A stretch of DNA of 64,000 nucleotides from Stenopsyche tienmushanensis (Eukaryota; Arthropoda; Insecta; Trichoptera; Stenopsychidae), in contig WACJ01000131.1 in NCBI GenBank assembly GCA_008973525.1, positions 682,001-746,000 on the forward strand, given 5' to 3'. Of this stretch, positions 34,210-46,499 are shown one piece after another (the first letter of the stretch is position 1; the number at the start of each line of letters is the position of its first letter). A program made the position numbers and the translations under genes. The notes under the pieces are model-generated. The model made no database searches. It was not told where the DNA came from and saw only the letters and a program-made list of their open reading frames with translations.

Positions 34210-35190
34210 GTCCATTAATAAACGAAAAAAGCAAGACATAACTAAATCATCAATTTAAAATTAAAATATCAGCCTCATTGAGGGTTGCTGCGAAATCACC
34301 CAGACGGCACCATTTAAAAGATATATTACTAATCCTCCCCTTTTAGAGCTTGCCCCTTATTTCATCGTCAACTTTCCCATTATTTCTGCTTTGCAACACT
34401 GCAATTGAGCTAAATTAAATCCATTATTTAATTTCATCTAAGCCTTTAATTATTTAGATTTTTAACGTTTTCAAATTCATGCACCAATGCGATTACATAA
34501 AATAAAAATACGGTCAGGTGTTTGTCGCGTTACGGGCGCGCAACACCCGGAAGAAGAGATAACTGTTCTAGAACATATTTTATGTAATAAACGGGCAACA
34601 ACTGATAAAACTGCCTAAATAAAAATGAATCAATATAAATACGCAATGCCGTATTCTACGCGGGTATGCTCGAAAAATTTGAGCTTGCGGCCGATTATTT
34701 AATCACCACCGATTGTATGTCGTATAATATACGTTTTTAACAAATACATCACATTGCTCTCATAAAAAGCGTATTCAGTCGCAGATTGAAGCAATTGTTT
34801 GCGAAATGCATGATCAAAAACAATGTATATGTACATATTTGCATTTTGTACAAATGTGAGGTTATGTCTGCGATCAAATGAGGCGCATAAATACGATTAT
34901 GCATTGTGAGGGAGATAAAATTGATTTATAACGGACATATTGTTTGTTTGGAAAAAGCTTTTGTTTAAATCATTTGAAAAGCGTAAAGATGCACATCCAC
35001 AATTCTGTCGCCCGTTTGACGTCTGCATGTCAGATTTGAATTCGGCCGTAACAACGTCAAACTGATGGCCATTTCAAATGCGTGCCGGAGCAAAGCTATC
35101 TCAATATAACGACTTTGTTGATAGATTTAATTTTATGACGCGGAAAAAATATTACTGACATTTACGATCACGTATAATAGTGTTTTTGAA
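34210..35190. other. No gene seen
   Basis: No supported feature before the exon ending at 35198. Confidence 0.35.
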
Positions 35191-35197
35191 ATTGTAA

Positions 35198-35464
35198 TTA
35201 TGAACCTTCGCTGCGTAAAACCTTGCTAAATGCATCAGGGTCGCATTGAATAAGTAATGTGACAGATCGCTGCATCGCCGGACTGCCTTCAAAGGGAAAA
35301 TCATAGCAGTCATTAGACGCTGGCGTCAAATCTCTTTTTTCTTCTTCGTCTGTTATGTCCCCTGCACTTGAAGAATGACACGATAATTGGTCTGCAAAAG
35401 TTAACAATGAAGTCGCAGGGTCATCAGCCTTGTTCTCATTGTTTGCCCACTCAAAAGCTCTGAG
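35198..35464 (-). CDS. Terminal exon of an unrecognised gene
   Basis: On the - strand an acceptor TTATTAATCTGCGACATAG at 35465 opens an 88-codon frame ending at TAA (35200..35198). It reads LRAFEWANNENKADDPATS near the start, then an acidic TDEEEKRD patch, a DFPFEGSPAMQRS segment and a QCDPDAFSKVL end. The composition is protein-like and richer in GC than the flanks. No domain is recognised. There is no closer in-frame ATG and no good donor, so a last coding exon fits best. Upstream exons would lie at higher coordinates. Confidence 0.5.
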   Translation of the reverse strand, partial: LRAFEWANNENKADDPATSLLTFADQLSCHSSSAGDITDEEEKRDLTPASNDCYDFPFEGSPAMQRSVTLLIQCDPDAFSKVLRSEGS

Positions 35465-35654
35465 CTATGTCGCAGATTAATAAAATATTATCCAGAATTA
35501 CCATCAAATGAAAGCGATGCTTTGAAAAATCACGATGATGGAAATAATGATTCATTTCTATACTTGAATTTTCACATTAATTTAAAAGCTCATAGCATGA
35601 TCCCCTAATACTATTTCTTAATTCTTACTATAAAACATTTCTAAAAATACTTTA

Positions 35655-35755
35655 TTAATTGGTGTTTGACCGGGTCACTATTCTGCATTTTGCGCCCTAA
35701 GCCCAGTTGCGGCCGTGGTGGGCGCTTACTTTGCCACCCCTTTATTACGGCCCTG
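35655..35755 (-). mobile_element. Solo end of the hAT composite family
   Basis: TTCTGCATTTTGCGCCCTAA, CGTGGTGGGCGCTTACTTTG and TTATTACGGCCCTG match the left end of 56743..57296 in reverse orientation. Confidence 0.6.
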
Positions 35756-36429
35756 TACATAGCAACCACTACGCTACACTAATATGCCCATTTTATTATA
35801 TATTACACAATACATAGCGCAATATTTTATTAGACAATTTCCGTTGACAAATGGAATAAACCAATACCTTTCCCAAGAGTTAATAAATATCATTTGTACC
35901 GCGTGAAATTTAAGCTTTAGCCCATCTTCCTTAGCTAAATGTGAATTTCAAAGATTAATAATTAGTTCATGTATGATAATTTTTGCTTTCGAACATATTC
36001 AATGAAAACGCAATAATTTAACACTCGTTTTGACATACTTGCAGGGTTGTCGTTGAAAGCATTGGGAAAGTATTGATTGAATCATAAGTTTGTTCGTTCG
36101 GTATCAAGTCATAATTGCAAAGTTTGTAGAATTACCACCGAGTCAATTTTGCAAGCTGATATGCAAACAATAGATTCATTAAACTGCCCATAAAATATCC
36201 AAAGCGCAAAATTGATTTATCGGTACCCGGGGAATTTGAGCATGCAATTGGGTCGTTCAGACGACCCAAACAATTGAGCTGAGATAGATTGAGGGCTGTA
36301 GAAATAAAAGTGTGCCATGAGCGGATACAGGTATGCTGCGGTCATCTAATCTTAAATCATAGCTAAATAATTTGTCAACGGTCCTCGAGCACCTGTCGCC
36401 TACTTATCGTCTAAATCTTTTAAAGTTAC

Positions 36430-37265
36430 CAACATTTTACCCACTAAAACCTCCTCTCCTCTTCTGCTGCCACCCGGCTACTAGTTAAGTATTGCACTAG
36501 GGCGGCAGCGATGTGTCCCTCTTGGGTTCTTTCGCTGTCAACTCAGTTCATGGGTGTCAGCTCAGTGGGGATGTTTCCATTGGTCGTCTTCTCTTACATT
36601 CGGTATCTTCCTTTTGCTGCATAAAGCACTTTGTGTATTTGCACCACACATTCCATGCTCTAGCATCCTAGAGCATTGAAGGTATCATATTTTTAGGCGA
36701 GAACGTATTTACTCCCAGCTCCTCACGTAGAGTGTTTGCGGCATCGTCATTGCCTACTCCATAGTGCAGCAACCATGCTTAGTGAGGATTTTGGTCAGGT
36801 GGTAACTGAGTTGATCGTGTTTCCTTCTGCTCCACTCTTCTGGGTTTGTGATCAGTCCCAATGTCCATTGATCTTTTATGAATTATCTTGCCGCCTTTTC
36901 CTCCTTTTTGAACCATTTAACTCTCTTGGGCGAGCAGATCAATTGGCGGTATGGCAGTCAGGAGCTAGGATAGCGTCTTCTGACACTGCGTTTTGCAGCA
37001 GCTATTCTAATCGCTCTTCTCTGGACTGGCCATGTTGAGCCTGGCATTTTCAACTTGCAGTGCCTTGGCTCGTATTGGCGTACAACAGCACCAAATGCAC
37101 TACTTCTTTGTAGAATCTTCTACTAGTTTTTGGGCCTCCGATGTTAAGCATCAACCTGGACAGATCCTCCGCGATGTTGGCTCGCATTTGCTGCCACTTT
37201 CTTCGTATGTGCGGTGAAGTGGAGCTTGTCGTCGATTTTCACCCCCAAGTATCAAATCAGGAGTG
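36430..37265 (-). mobile_element. R1-type LINE ORF2 fragment (after reverse transcriptase)
   Basis: The - strand, across shifts, reads YLGVKIDDKLHFTAHTKKVA, a decayed 'LSRLMLNIGGPK' segment, an RRAIRIAAAKRSV-like stretch and LPPI.LL. This order is typical of the region after the reverse transcriptase in R1-type elements. It may belong to the same family as 33420..34030. Confidence 0.65.
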
Positions 37266-37344
37266 GAGGCGCAAATCCAGCTCCTGTTTACAATTTCTTT
37301 GCTTTTCGTATTGTGTAAGTACTGACTCCTTTGAAAATGAAGAA

Positions 37345-37390
37345 CTTTGGTGTGCCGTAGGTAAGAAAAGGTTGCGGAGCACTGATATAA
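37345..37390. repeat. hAT-type terminal remnant
   Basis: AGAACTTTGGTGTGCCGTAG then AAAAGGTTGCGGAGCACT; reverse-complemented it resembles the 'CAGTGGTTCTCAACCTTTT' end known from hAT elements. A near-copy is at 44572..44622. Confidence 0.5.
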
Positions 37391-37444
37391 AGTATGCTTC
37401 TCGATCGAACGAAGGTTCTGGTCTTCTTCGGTGAAACTTGTTAA

Positions 37445-38640
37445 ATATGTTGGTTGTTTAAAAATAGTGGCATTTTATATTTAAAAAAATATACATCTTT
37501 TACACGCGACGTTAAAAGATTGTACGCGCCAGGAGGCAGACGCACTCGAAGTGCCCCGCGCGTAATGTGTTAATAAACAGCCTCTGGGTGCATTTATCAA
37601 TGACCTGACTGTCAGTCGTTCTCAAAAGATTACGTTGGACATGATTACATCACAGTGCTACAATTTTTAACAACGGATTTAATCTCAAACAACCGTTCGC
37701 ATGACCTAATACGATTTAAAAATACTGCAAAATTCTATAATTGGGACGATCGAATTGAGTAATACAAACTAGTTTATTTCGTTTTCGCAAAAATTCATAA
37801 TTAGCAATATTTCTCAGCCCGATTCTGTAACAATCCTTTTGTCGCTAGAAATTGAAAGACAGACATAAGTGTTATGTTAATCGTTTGTGTCATACGTTGA
37901 TTCGATTAAATCTGACCACATCAATATCTTGATGGAGTTGAAAGAGGCGAAACAATGTGTAATCTGTTACAAAACTTGTGCAACGTAATATCGAAGACTA
38001 TTAGTCAATATAACTCGATTTACCTGTTACACCTTAAATATTGATTAATCAAATTCAATATGATATGAACAAATTGTCTTAAAATGCAAACTTAATCAAT
38101 TCGAACAATGATAAGATTACTTTGAATATGAACGTCCAAGAGCTCGGGCTTGGAACCTGTGAACTTGAGATGACTATCAATCAGATTTTTCATTTGATTT
38201 CCACAATTAATTTCACAATTCAAATAACACAAAAAATACTGTGATTAATTCGTTTTGCTATATGCTATGAAAAATCAGTATGCAAATTTAAATCTGACAG
38301 CTTTTTTTTAAATTTCAAAAGTTTTTTTCAGTTATTTTGCAAATCAACAAAAAATGTGGCTTTGCATAAAAACGCGTTTAAAGTTTTCGTTCGGGTTTTT
38401 ATATGAAATGACATTGAAATTTTGCAAATTATCAATCAACTCTTTTATATCATTTTAAGTCTTCTTTTTCTGTAAAGAACAGAGCATTTAATCTTCTTAG
38501 TTTTTCAATAATTCTTGTCATTTTGGATGCTAATGTTTATGGATGATCATATTTCCAAGTCTATTGAGTATAAAATATTAATCTGATTATCATTTTCTTA
38601 AGAGTGTTCTAAGGATCTAAAAAAATGACAGCCAAAGGAG
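37445..38640. other. No gene seen
   Basis: AT-rich; nothing supported. Confidence 0.4.
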
Positions 38641-38655
38641 TTCAAGTTATATAAC

Positions 38656-38857
38656 ATGAGTTACTTCAATGATATCCCACCAGAGAAAGCCCCCTTTTTA
38701 ATTGTTAACCTGTATGGTAGTATGGACGCATATTTGCGAGCGAATTCCAGTGATTCAGAAAGAGTATTCTTATACGTTGACCTCGGAGATAAACAGAGAC
38801 GAAGAATGTTTTGCACGTTGAGTTTGGAAATAAACAGAGAGAGATATTATCTTGCAG
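38656..38857 (+). CDS. Possible start exon, weak
   Basis: An ATG-initiated frame (MSYFNDIPPEKAPFL...) runs 67 codons to a CTTGCAG|GTCAGAG donor, just before a hAT MITE at 38867. Inside there is a 40-bp tandem duplication (two GTTGA..T.GGA.ATAAACAGAGA units). It may be a real exon or simple repeat-derived sequence. Confidence 0.22.
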
Positions 38858-38866
38858 GTCAGAGAT

Positions 38867-39121
38867 CAGCGGTTCTTAAAAAGAGGTCCGCGGACCCCTG
38901 GGGGTCCGGAAAGCCATTACCGGGGGTTGGCGAAGATATAAAAAACATTTATCTATACTTGAACAAGATATTTTTGTGGAATTATTTATAGAAAACATTG
39001 TAAGAAGATCATTTTGACCAATATTTGACCAAGAAATGTTTGTTTGTTTGAAAAGTCACAAAGGCTGGAAAGGGGTCCGCCAAAAAATTTGCTCAAAATG
39101 GAATCAGTTTAAGAACCGCTG
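38867..39121. mobile_element. hAT-type MITE, 255 bp
   Basis: Ends are perfect 14-bp inverted repeats, CAGCGGTTCTTAAA and its complement TTTAAGAACCGCTG. The subterminal region also pairs (GGTCCGCGGACCCC with GGGGTCCGCC). The end sequence is typical of hAT elements. The flanking 8-mers do not match, so no target duplication survives. Confidence 0.75.
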
Positions 39122-39194
39122 GTATATATCATTAACCCAAATTTATCGACTAATAATGATATGTGAATGATATAATGAATCGATTTCAAGTTTA

Positions 39195-39370
39195 ACGCAA
39201 AGAAATAACCGAATATTGTGTGCTATCAACAGTGTTTATTTGTTTATGTACAAGCTTCATACACGCTGCGACGGTCCTGATGGATAAGTGGATTTGTACG
39301 GATATATAAATATAGCATCTAAGTTTATGATGATTTGAAATTAGCTCATTACTCAAAGGGTTAATAACGT
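39195..39370. repeat. Dispersed repeat, copy a
   Basis: AAAGAAATAACCGAATATTG, ACAAGCTTCATACACGCTGC, GGATAAGTGGATTTGTACG and ATAGCATCTAAGTTTATGA. Copies at 41957..42160 and 58085..58230. Confidence 0.6.
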
Positions 39371-39374
39371 CGTA

Positions 39375-41030
39375 TTCTCACGAGTCAAGTTTAATTGATC
39401 AAGTAAATATATACATTTGGTGGTTCTAAAGATAATGATGCTTATGATAAAGTTCTAAGAATTTAGTTACTATTATAAACGCGTTCAGCTCTATTAAAAA
39501 AAGACTCTCACTTCAGATTTCGTTATTTTCTTGATCCACTATAATCGGTCAATTAAACTTGAATCGTGAGAACGTGCTTTTAGGGTTATAATCTGGAATC
39601 TACCCGAATAAAACCCTTATTGTTATTGCTTGAAATTGTTGTACAGCATTCGTTTATCATCGCAAGTATCAAATCAATATTCTTGTACATGTTTCATAGC
39701 TGAATAAATAAAGTATGCTAATTAATTCATAGTTCTTCTCGTTCTAAAAATTTCCTTCCTTCTCTATTCTATATACATAATATTTTTCATTACTTTGTTT
39801 GCCTTCATCAATAATTCAATACAAAAATAATATGCTCTCGCTTTTTAATAATAACAAAAAAATGCGTTTCCTGAACCGTGACTTGATAGAAATTGTAAAT
39901 GAGTAGGAATCAAATTTTTGATTAGCTTGCTAAATTATCTAATATTAGCTATATAGATGTATATTTGGTTCTCAAGCCGACTCCATCGATACCTATTTCA
40001 CAATCCATTTTCAATTATGCGAATTTTACTGCATTGTGATTCGTAATCGTCCAGCTACAATATGGGTCGTAATTCAAAGAACAAATGGTCCATATTTTTT
40101 ATTGCCATTAAGCTGATAATTGACTCGAGATCGTGTTCATCTAATTTTAAACATCCCAAAATAGTTTTGGTCACGTTTCATTTCGCATGCTAAAGCTCTA
40201 AAACACTCGATTGTGTCTATTAATAAACGCGGTGTTAATTTACAGTATCTATAAAATTTATAACGCTGTAATGGAGGTTGTAAATTGGAATTTATTTATA
40301 AAAGATGAGCAGCTATCAAAATTTAAAATGGTGGATTGAGGTTATGTGCGCAACGTCATTTAGCCGTTAATTTGAATAATTTGCATATATTCAAAATAAT
40401 AAAGGTGGTTTTCGTCCAATATGGTCCAGACAAATTATCCTGATATTAATCTGTTTTCGCGAGGGGGGAAATGGTCTAATGATGTCGGATATTTATCAGC
40501 ATTTGTTCCAGATATGACAATGGTAATGGCATAAATTTCTAGTTACATATCGGTTATAGTTACCGTAGGTTTCCGTCTCTGGACGCAATTATATTATAAG
40601 ATGTAAACTGGTTTCTGAATTCTAGCGGCTCTTTCTAGTTAGTTGGCGCATGTAACCCAAGGTAGCATTGCCAAGGCTAATGGGTTAAATGGATGTGTTT
40701 TATTTCACTATCTCAAATATCACAAAAATATCCATTGACAGTGGTAATATAATCCCAGAGATAGATTTCTGTAGACTTGTATTATACATTTAAATCTAGC
40801 TTCGCTTTCGTCATGGATTGCCGAAATTGGCATCGACGGTTGCAGTTTTGGTGACAGAAACTCGTTACTATCTTACACAGAAATTTTGCAAACCAAAAAG
40901 CAATAATTTCTCCATCATCAATATATTTTGCTAATATTTCTTGATTTGATCCTGTTTTGATTGCTTCATCTTCTTACTGTTATTTTCTCATTTTTTTCAA
41001 CGCGCAACGTGAATCAATCTTGTATATCAA
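39375..41030. other. No gene seen
   Basis: AT-rich; no supported exon or recognised repeat. Confidence 0.4.
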
Positions 41031-41034
41031 TAAA

Positions 41035-41290
41035 TGAACTTCGACACTGTTAATAGCATACAATATTCGTTCATTTATTCGCGCCAACATAAACAATACA
41101 CATGTGTGCAAATATAAGCACGACATTGAAAATGAAGTGCTATAGATGGATTTTCGCAATATTTAGACGTGTAGGGGTACCTTTACAGCACCACTCACCA
41201 ATCTCCGATTCTCACCTCCACTCGATGTGTGAGAATGCTCTTTTTGTATCATTCGAGTCCGAACCCATACACGCGCGATATTATTTCTTC
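41035..41290. repeat. Dispersed repeat
   Basis: CACTGTTAATAGCATA..ATTCGTTCATT..ACATAAACAA matches 50630..50700, and GTGAGAATGCTCTTTTTGTA matches 48670..48710. Confidence 0.5.
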
Positions 41291-41956
41291 AAAATCAAAT
41301 AACACACAATGCCATTTTTTTCTTATTAAATTTAAGCCTGAAATGGGCAAAAGAAAGCGAGGCTATGGAGAATTTATGACATATTGATATATTACAGACT
41401 GGCTGCGCTACAAGTGTCCCCTTATTGAAAAATGATCCCGGCGAGCCTTAAACTTTATTAATTTAATACAAAAAATGTGTCTCGGATAATAAATTTGCCA
41501 TGGTTATTTTTCATTTTGGCCATTTATCTTAATAAAATGTCGAGAAATTGCTCTCGTTTTTATTTGACAGAATTGGGCGATTTTCTTATGTAAGATTATA
41601 AATCTTTACATCGTAATCAGTACAAAATAATTTACCGTGGTTAATTTACGGTTTGTCAAATGAGAGTGATAGAGATATACTCGGTCAATAAACAGGAAAG
41701 GGTACAAACAGTAAGAAATAAGATTTATTGATCCTTGTCGTTATATAAATAATTTGATGTGTTTATTACAAGCAATATGATTTATCCTTAGCTCGTTCCA
41801 GTCCTATATGTCATCCGTTTGATACAGATTTTAATCAAAAGTGCGATGCAAAAAATTGTCATTGACCGCACTTTTGGTTTTAAAGCATTACACAATAGTG
41901 ATTATATGCATAAACTAGATGTTGTGAGGAATAGTTGATTGAATTGAATTGTTTAC

Positions 41957-42160
41957 CCAAAGAAATAAACAAATATTGTGTACAAATACAAAATAACAAA
42001 TAGAGTGTTAAGGTACATTTATTGCTATACAAGTTTGACTCACGCTGCGCGGTCCTGAGAGGGAAGTGAATTTGTAAGGACGATAAGATACATACGAATA
42101 TAGCATCTACGTTTGCATAAATTTAAAATTAACTCACTAATCAAAGGTTTACAAGACCCT
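41957..42160. repeat. Dispersed repeat, copy b
   Basis: See 39195..39370; same block order, followed here by a second repeat at 42165. Confidence 0.6.
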
Positions 42161-42164
42161 TTGG

Positions 42165-42440
42165 TCCCAGCTCCATTTCAACTCTCAATATGCGCGGTTT
42201 CCGATTACACTATTACACGGCATGGAGACGATAAAAGGTTTAGTTTTCAATGTAAGATTAGTACTTCAACCACGATATCTACATAATATATAAAAGTAAA
42301 ACGGCATATTTGAAGATATGAAAATATCCCTTGGGTTACGCGGTAGGTCAAAAACTACTTGAGGCCCCCTAAAAATTATGAGGCCTCTCTGAATTTATGA
42401 AGCCCGAGGCCGACCCCTTTCTGTGTCTATAGGTAAAGCC
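42165..42440. repeat. Dispersed repeat, copy 2
   Basis: Counterpart of 18725..18995, with a local duplication of a 'GAGGCC..C...AATTTATGA' block near 42360. Confidence 0.5.
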
Positions 42441-43034
42441 GTCACTGCCAATAATGATGATTATAGTTCAAATATATATTTTTGTGATGGACCAAAATCA
42501 GCAGGAGCTCAAATTCCACGAACGTGTATTACACCAGTGCATGGTCAATAAGACAATTCCATTCGATGTTTTATGAATTTCTGTTGAGAAAGAATATCCT
42601 CGCATTTCCGACGAAGCCGTCCTAATACTACTTTCATTTTCGACGACATATTCATATGTGCAAAGTGTTTCAACTCTTGTATTAATTAAAAATGAAAAGC
42701 GGTCATGCTTAAAAGGTCTTGACCAAGAACTTCGGATTGCGCTGTCAAATGTCGAACCGAATATAATTTTTTTAACATTAATTGAAACAAGCGCAGGTAT
42801 CACATTAATTAGTCATTATTTTATGATAATTATTAAGATTGCATAAAAGTAAATATAGTATATTTTTTATGTACGAAGCAAGTTCATAAAGTAAGTGTAC
42901 TGTGACCATAACGGGCTGTGGTTTTTTGTTTTTTAAGGGCTGACAATACTTAATGGTAGAGGATGAACTCCTGAAAAAGCGAGCATAGCAAGAACATGAT
43001 AGTACACGATTTGTAATATTCAGTTGCATGAAAG

Positions 43035-43445
43035 ATGTCAGTAAGAAATCCCGCCAAGTGCAAGCGGGTCAATAGCGCCCGCGAGTTTCTTGAACGATTT
43101 GAATTGGAAAGTGAGGATTTTCTGTACTCTATTGTGACTGGAGATAAAAAGTGGGTGGCTCATTACACATCAGAGTCAAAAAGACAGTCGTCACAGTGGC
43201 GTCACACCAATTCACCATCTGTCAAAAAATTTAAAAAACCACAATTTTGGACAAAAAAATCATGACCTCAGTGTTTTGGGACCGAAAAGGCATAACTTTG
43301 ATCGGAATTTCTGGCCTCAGGGGGAGACCATCAATGCATAACGATATTGTGAGACCATAAAAAAAACTCAAAAGGAGTATTCAAAACAGAAGAAGGGGAA
43401 TGCTGACAAGAGGAGTGGGCTTGTTGCATGCCATCAAGTCACCAA
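43035..43445 (+). mobile_element. Mariner transposase relic (middle part)
   Basis: The + strand reads AREFLERFELESEDFLYSIV, TGDKKWVAHYT, QWRHTNSPSVKKFKK, then after a stop TSVFWDRKGITLIG and, after shifts, RRGMLTRGVGLLHA. These are the mariner D-containing TGDE.W.H and FWD.KG blocks; GDE is GDK here. 5' and 3' ends are missing. Confidence 0.8.
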
Positions 43446-43504
43446 GACGCTCTTGAACTTATATCTTTTCACCTCCTTGAATTATTTTACTTACTTTTTT
43501 GGGT

Positions 43505-44215
43505 AGCTTCTTCAGCCCTATAGGAGATCCCTGGCCATCGACATTGCTTGACGCCATTTTCGTCTGTCCTGAGCCTCCTCCCTCCAATTGGCTAGGCTCA
43601 GACGTGCGGCGTCTTTTTTGACCTGATCAGCCCAGCATAGCCGAGGTCTTCCGACGGGTCTACTGTCCAAATCCGGTTCGGTCCGAATCCAAAATGGTTC
43701 AAGGGACTCTGTTAGTGTGCATCCGTGCCACATGACCTGCCATTTGAGACGGTGTGATCGGACAAAGCTTGTTATCGATGCCTTGCCATATTTAGCCACG
43801 ATGTTAATGACGTCAGCAAAAGCTAGATGCATTGCATTATCCTTCCATGGATCTGCGTGTCTCGATCTGCCAGCCTCCTTTATAATTGCCTCCAACACAA
43901 TATTAAAAAGTAATGGGGAGAGGGTATCCCCCTGCCTGACTCCCATCGTTACCTCGAAAAGCTCCGACAGGGCACCGTTGGAGCCTATACTAACAGATCC
44001 TCGACACACATCATCGACAGCCTCATCAGTTTACTCAGGATTCCCATCTCCATCATGGTCCTCCAAAGTTTTTCTCGGTTGACGCTGTTATGTCAAAAAT
44101 TTATAAGCATGTGGTGGAAATCGTCACCGTATTCCCACAAGTTTTGCAAGAGCAACATTAAGTAATTGGTCCACAGTGGACCTGCCCTGCACGATGGAAG
44201 ACAACCATTTGATCA
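43505..44215 (-). mobile_element. Non-LTR retrotransposon reverse transcriptase fragment
   Basis: The - strand reads GRSTVDQLLNVALAKLV, VNREKLWRTMMEMGI, then (163-codon open frame) MGVRQGDTLSPLLFNIVLEA, FADVINIVA and a tail with WQVMWHGCTLTESLE, RPVGRPRLCWADQVKKDAAR and WREEAQDRRKWRQAM. The FADD box has V for the second D, and the thumb region is deleted between FADV and the tail, so it cannot be active. The clade differs from the R1-like copies. Confidence 0.8.
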
Positions 44216-44571
44216 GAACTCTTGCAAATAATTTGTAAGCAATATTCAGAAAGGATATGCGAGTGCGAAAGAGGTTCTGAAGTGAGGGAAGGAGCTAGTG
44301 GGAGAATTCTTCGACAAGGGCATAAAAGAAGCTTGTGTTATGGCTCACTACATGTATTGAACGGAATGGCGATTATGTGGAAAAATAGTCAACAATTATA
44401 TCAATAATATTCTATATTTTATTTCAAATATACTTTTTAAAAAAAAAGAAAAAAAATCTAGTACACTTACTTTCTGAACGTCTTTCGTATGTATGAAGTA
44501 AAAAATAATTGTAAAATTCGTCTATCAAATAAATATCTATTTTTTAAGCTTTTAATATGTCGCGGAATTTA

Positions 44572-44622
44572 AGGAAGAACTTTGGTCTGTCGTAGGCGAG
44601 AAAAGGTTGCGGAGCACTATAC
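44572..44622. repeat. hAT-type terminal remnant
   Basis: AAGAACTTTGGTCTGTCGTAG then AAAAGGTTGCGGAGCACT, as at 37345..37390. Confidence 0.5.
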
Positions 44623-44629
44623 GAAAGCA

Positions 44630-45060
44630 TTACATTTTTCTACAATTATTTTTCACCGAAAATTTGTTTAATTTGGATTTGTTTGGCGAACTTATTGAGT
44701 GATGTGCTATGTGAAAATATCATAGCTTTGGTATTACCATAAGATGTACTCTCTTTTATTTAAAAAACGATGACGACGAAATAAAAATTAACTTCTTTAT
44801 CAATATCAAATTACCCGCTATACTTACAACATAATGCAAACGAATTATCTCAAATATTTTCGCAAAAACATGAATATAACACGATTATAACTATAAAATA
44901 CACTGCGAGCAAATGAAGATAACATTGAATTCACTTTTCGCTTTTGACCGACCTTCACACTATTGCGTTCCTTCTCTGGAAGTTGTATTCCCTGCGATCG
45001 TTTTTATTGCGAACAGTTTCTCAATTGCAAATATTATCATGTAGATTTATCGAATAGTCA
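44630..45060. other. No gene seen
   Basis: AT-rich upstream flank of the candidate first exon at 45349. Confidence 0.35.
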
Positions 45061-45348
45061 AATACTGCATACACACACACACTCGGGCGATTAATTCTTT
45101 TTATATTGTTCTCTCTCGAGGCGGAGCTCAGTCTTGCCGTTTTGGCTTAATAGCATCGTGTTCTTCTCGCCATCGATGAACGAAAGCCTGATGATGAACG
45201 GCTACGTCTTCCGGAAGCTCGGAAGATTTTCCGCTTCGGAGTTTAACCACTCCAAGTAGGCCAAAATGGGCGAATTATCTAAGTAGTCACCTTAACGGGA
45301 GTAGTTATTAATTTTTTTCCGTGTAATTTCATCAAAATCTCAATCAAA

Positions 45349-45391
45349 ATGGAGGGTATGTACGACGCTGCGAGGTTTTTCAACGATGGTG
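45349..45391 (+). CDS. Start exon of an unrecognised gene
   Basis: ATG at 45349 in a good context (TCAAA-ATGG) reads MEGMYDAARFFNDG and then hits a consensus donor G|GTGAGTACG at 45392 (phase 1). Upstream, 45110..45260 is richer in GC and CpG than the surroundings and is a plausible promoter and 5' UTR. The next exon was not found, implying a long first intron. A 65-codon open frame on the opposite strand covers the same place but has no splice or start support. Confidence 0.5.
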
Positions 45392-45885
45392 GTGAGTACG
45401 TTTCAAACATATTTTCAATGTATTGCGGATCTTTTATAATAATAAAAGTTCTTTGATCAATTTTTTCGGTAAACAATTGTAATCGGGTAGTACACGTTCG
45501 TAGAATTTGAACTCCTACTGATTTTTGGCCAACAGAAAAATGTATATTTAGACTATAATAATTATTATTGGTAACATCTTTCCATAGTGGACTATTATTG
45601 GCAATTAAAAAAAATGTATTTGATCAAAAATCTGATACATCAATGCTGCTGTAAGCTCTGAGCTTTTGGAAACCAAATTATAGTGTTTTTTGCTGTTTTT
45701 ATTGGTGTTTGCACTATACTAGAAAAAATATAACATTTTACTATCCTTCAACTAACGCTGATATTTTCAATCTAACGTCTAGTTTATGCATTTTTATAGA
45801 AATAAATTGAATATAGTCAACCCTTCTACATAGGGATCACGTTATAGAAACGCTTTAAACAGACAAGCCACCCACCCGCTTTAAC

Positions 45886-46491
45886 AAGGGGGCGCAACTG
45901 AGCTTGGGGCGCAAAACGCAGATTACCGACCTAGTCGAAAGATGCACATGGTTTTTATTTTATATGACCATTCTACTTTACATGAATCAACACTAATTGA
46001 CTATGCTCGTTTTTATAATATATACTAAGTTGTCTAATCCCTCTTTTCTTCGTTATTGCTTAAACTTTAAGCTGACCCAGCCGGCATAAGCCCGCAATAA
46101 AACACAGGCAGCAATATTTTCGACCAATTGTAAAATTTAAAAAACCATATCAGCGGTCCGAAAAGTAGACCAATTGGACACACAGATCTTGTGGCCATTC
46201 CGTCCTCTTTTAGAGATTTTTTTGCAGCATTTTCGGGGATAAATTTTTTCCATATTTTTCTACAAAATCTTGAAATTCAACGTTTATAAGGCAGACACTT
46301 TCATATCATAGTTTGAAAAAAAAAAACGACAACCGCTATCTATACGTTAGGTCGGATACTATTGGGATTATCTTCGTATATTATTTTAAATATTAATATT
46401 GCGTTTATGATAGTATTATTTAACTTTAGGGAGGGAGGGGGCTCATGTTAGATACTTGTCACAGGCGCTTCATACCCTCGTTATCGCTCTG
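45886..46491 (+). mobile_element. hAT composite family, decayed copy
   Basis: Contains AACAAGGGGGCGCAACTGAG, CACATGGTTTTTATTTTA, the CCCAGCCGGCATAAGCCCGC block, the LINE segment, a mariner-like end (GGTCGGATACTATTGGGA) and the right end CTTCATACCCTCGTTATCGC. The left terminus is eroded and no target duplication remains. Confidence 0.65.
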
Positions 46492-46499
46492 TTAGACTG

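Noticed and set aside
45279..45476. 65-codon - strand frame opposite the 45349 exon
   Set aside because: No start or splice support, whereas the + strand has ATG context and a consensus donor.
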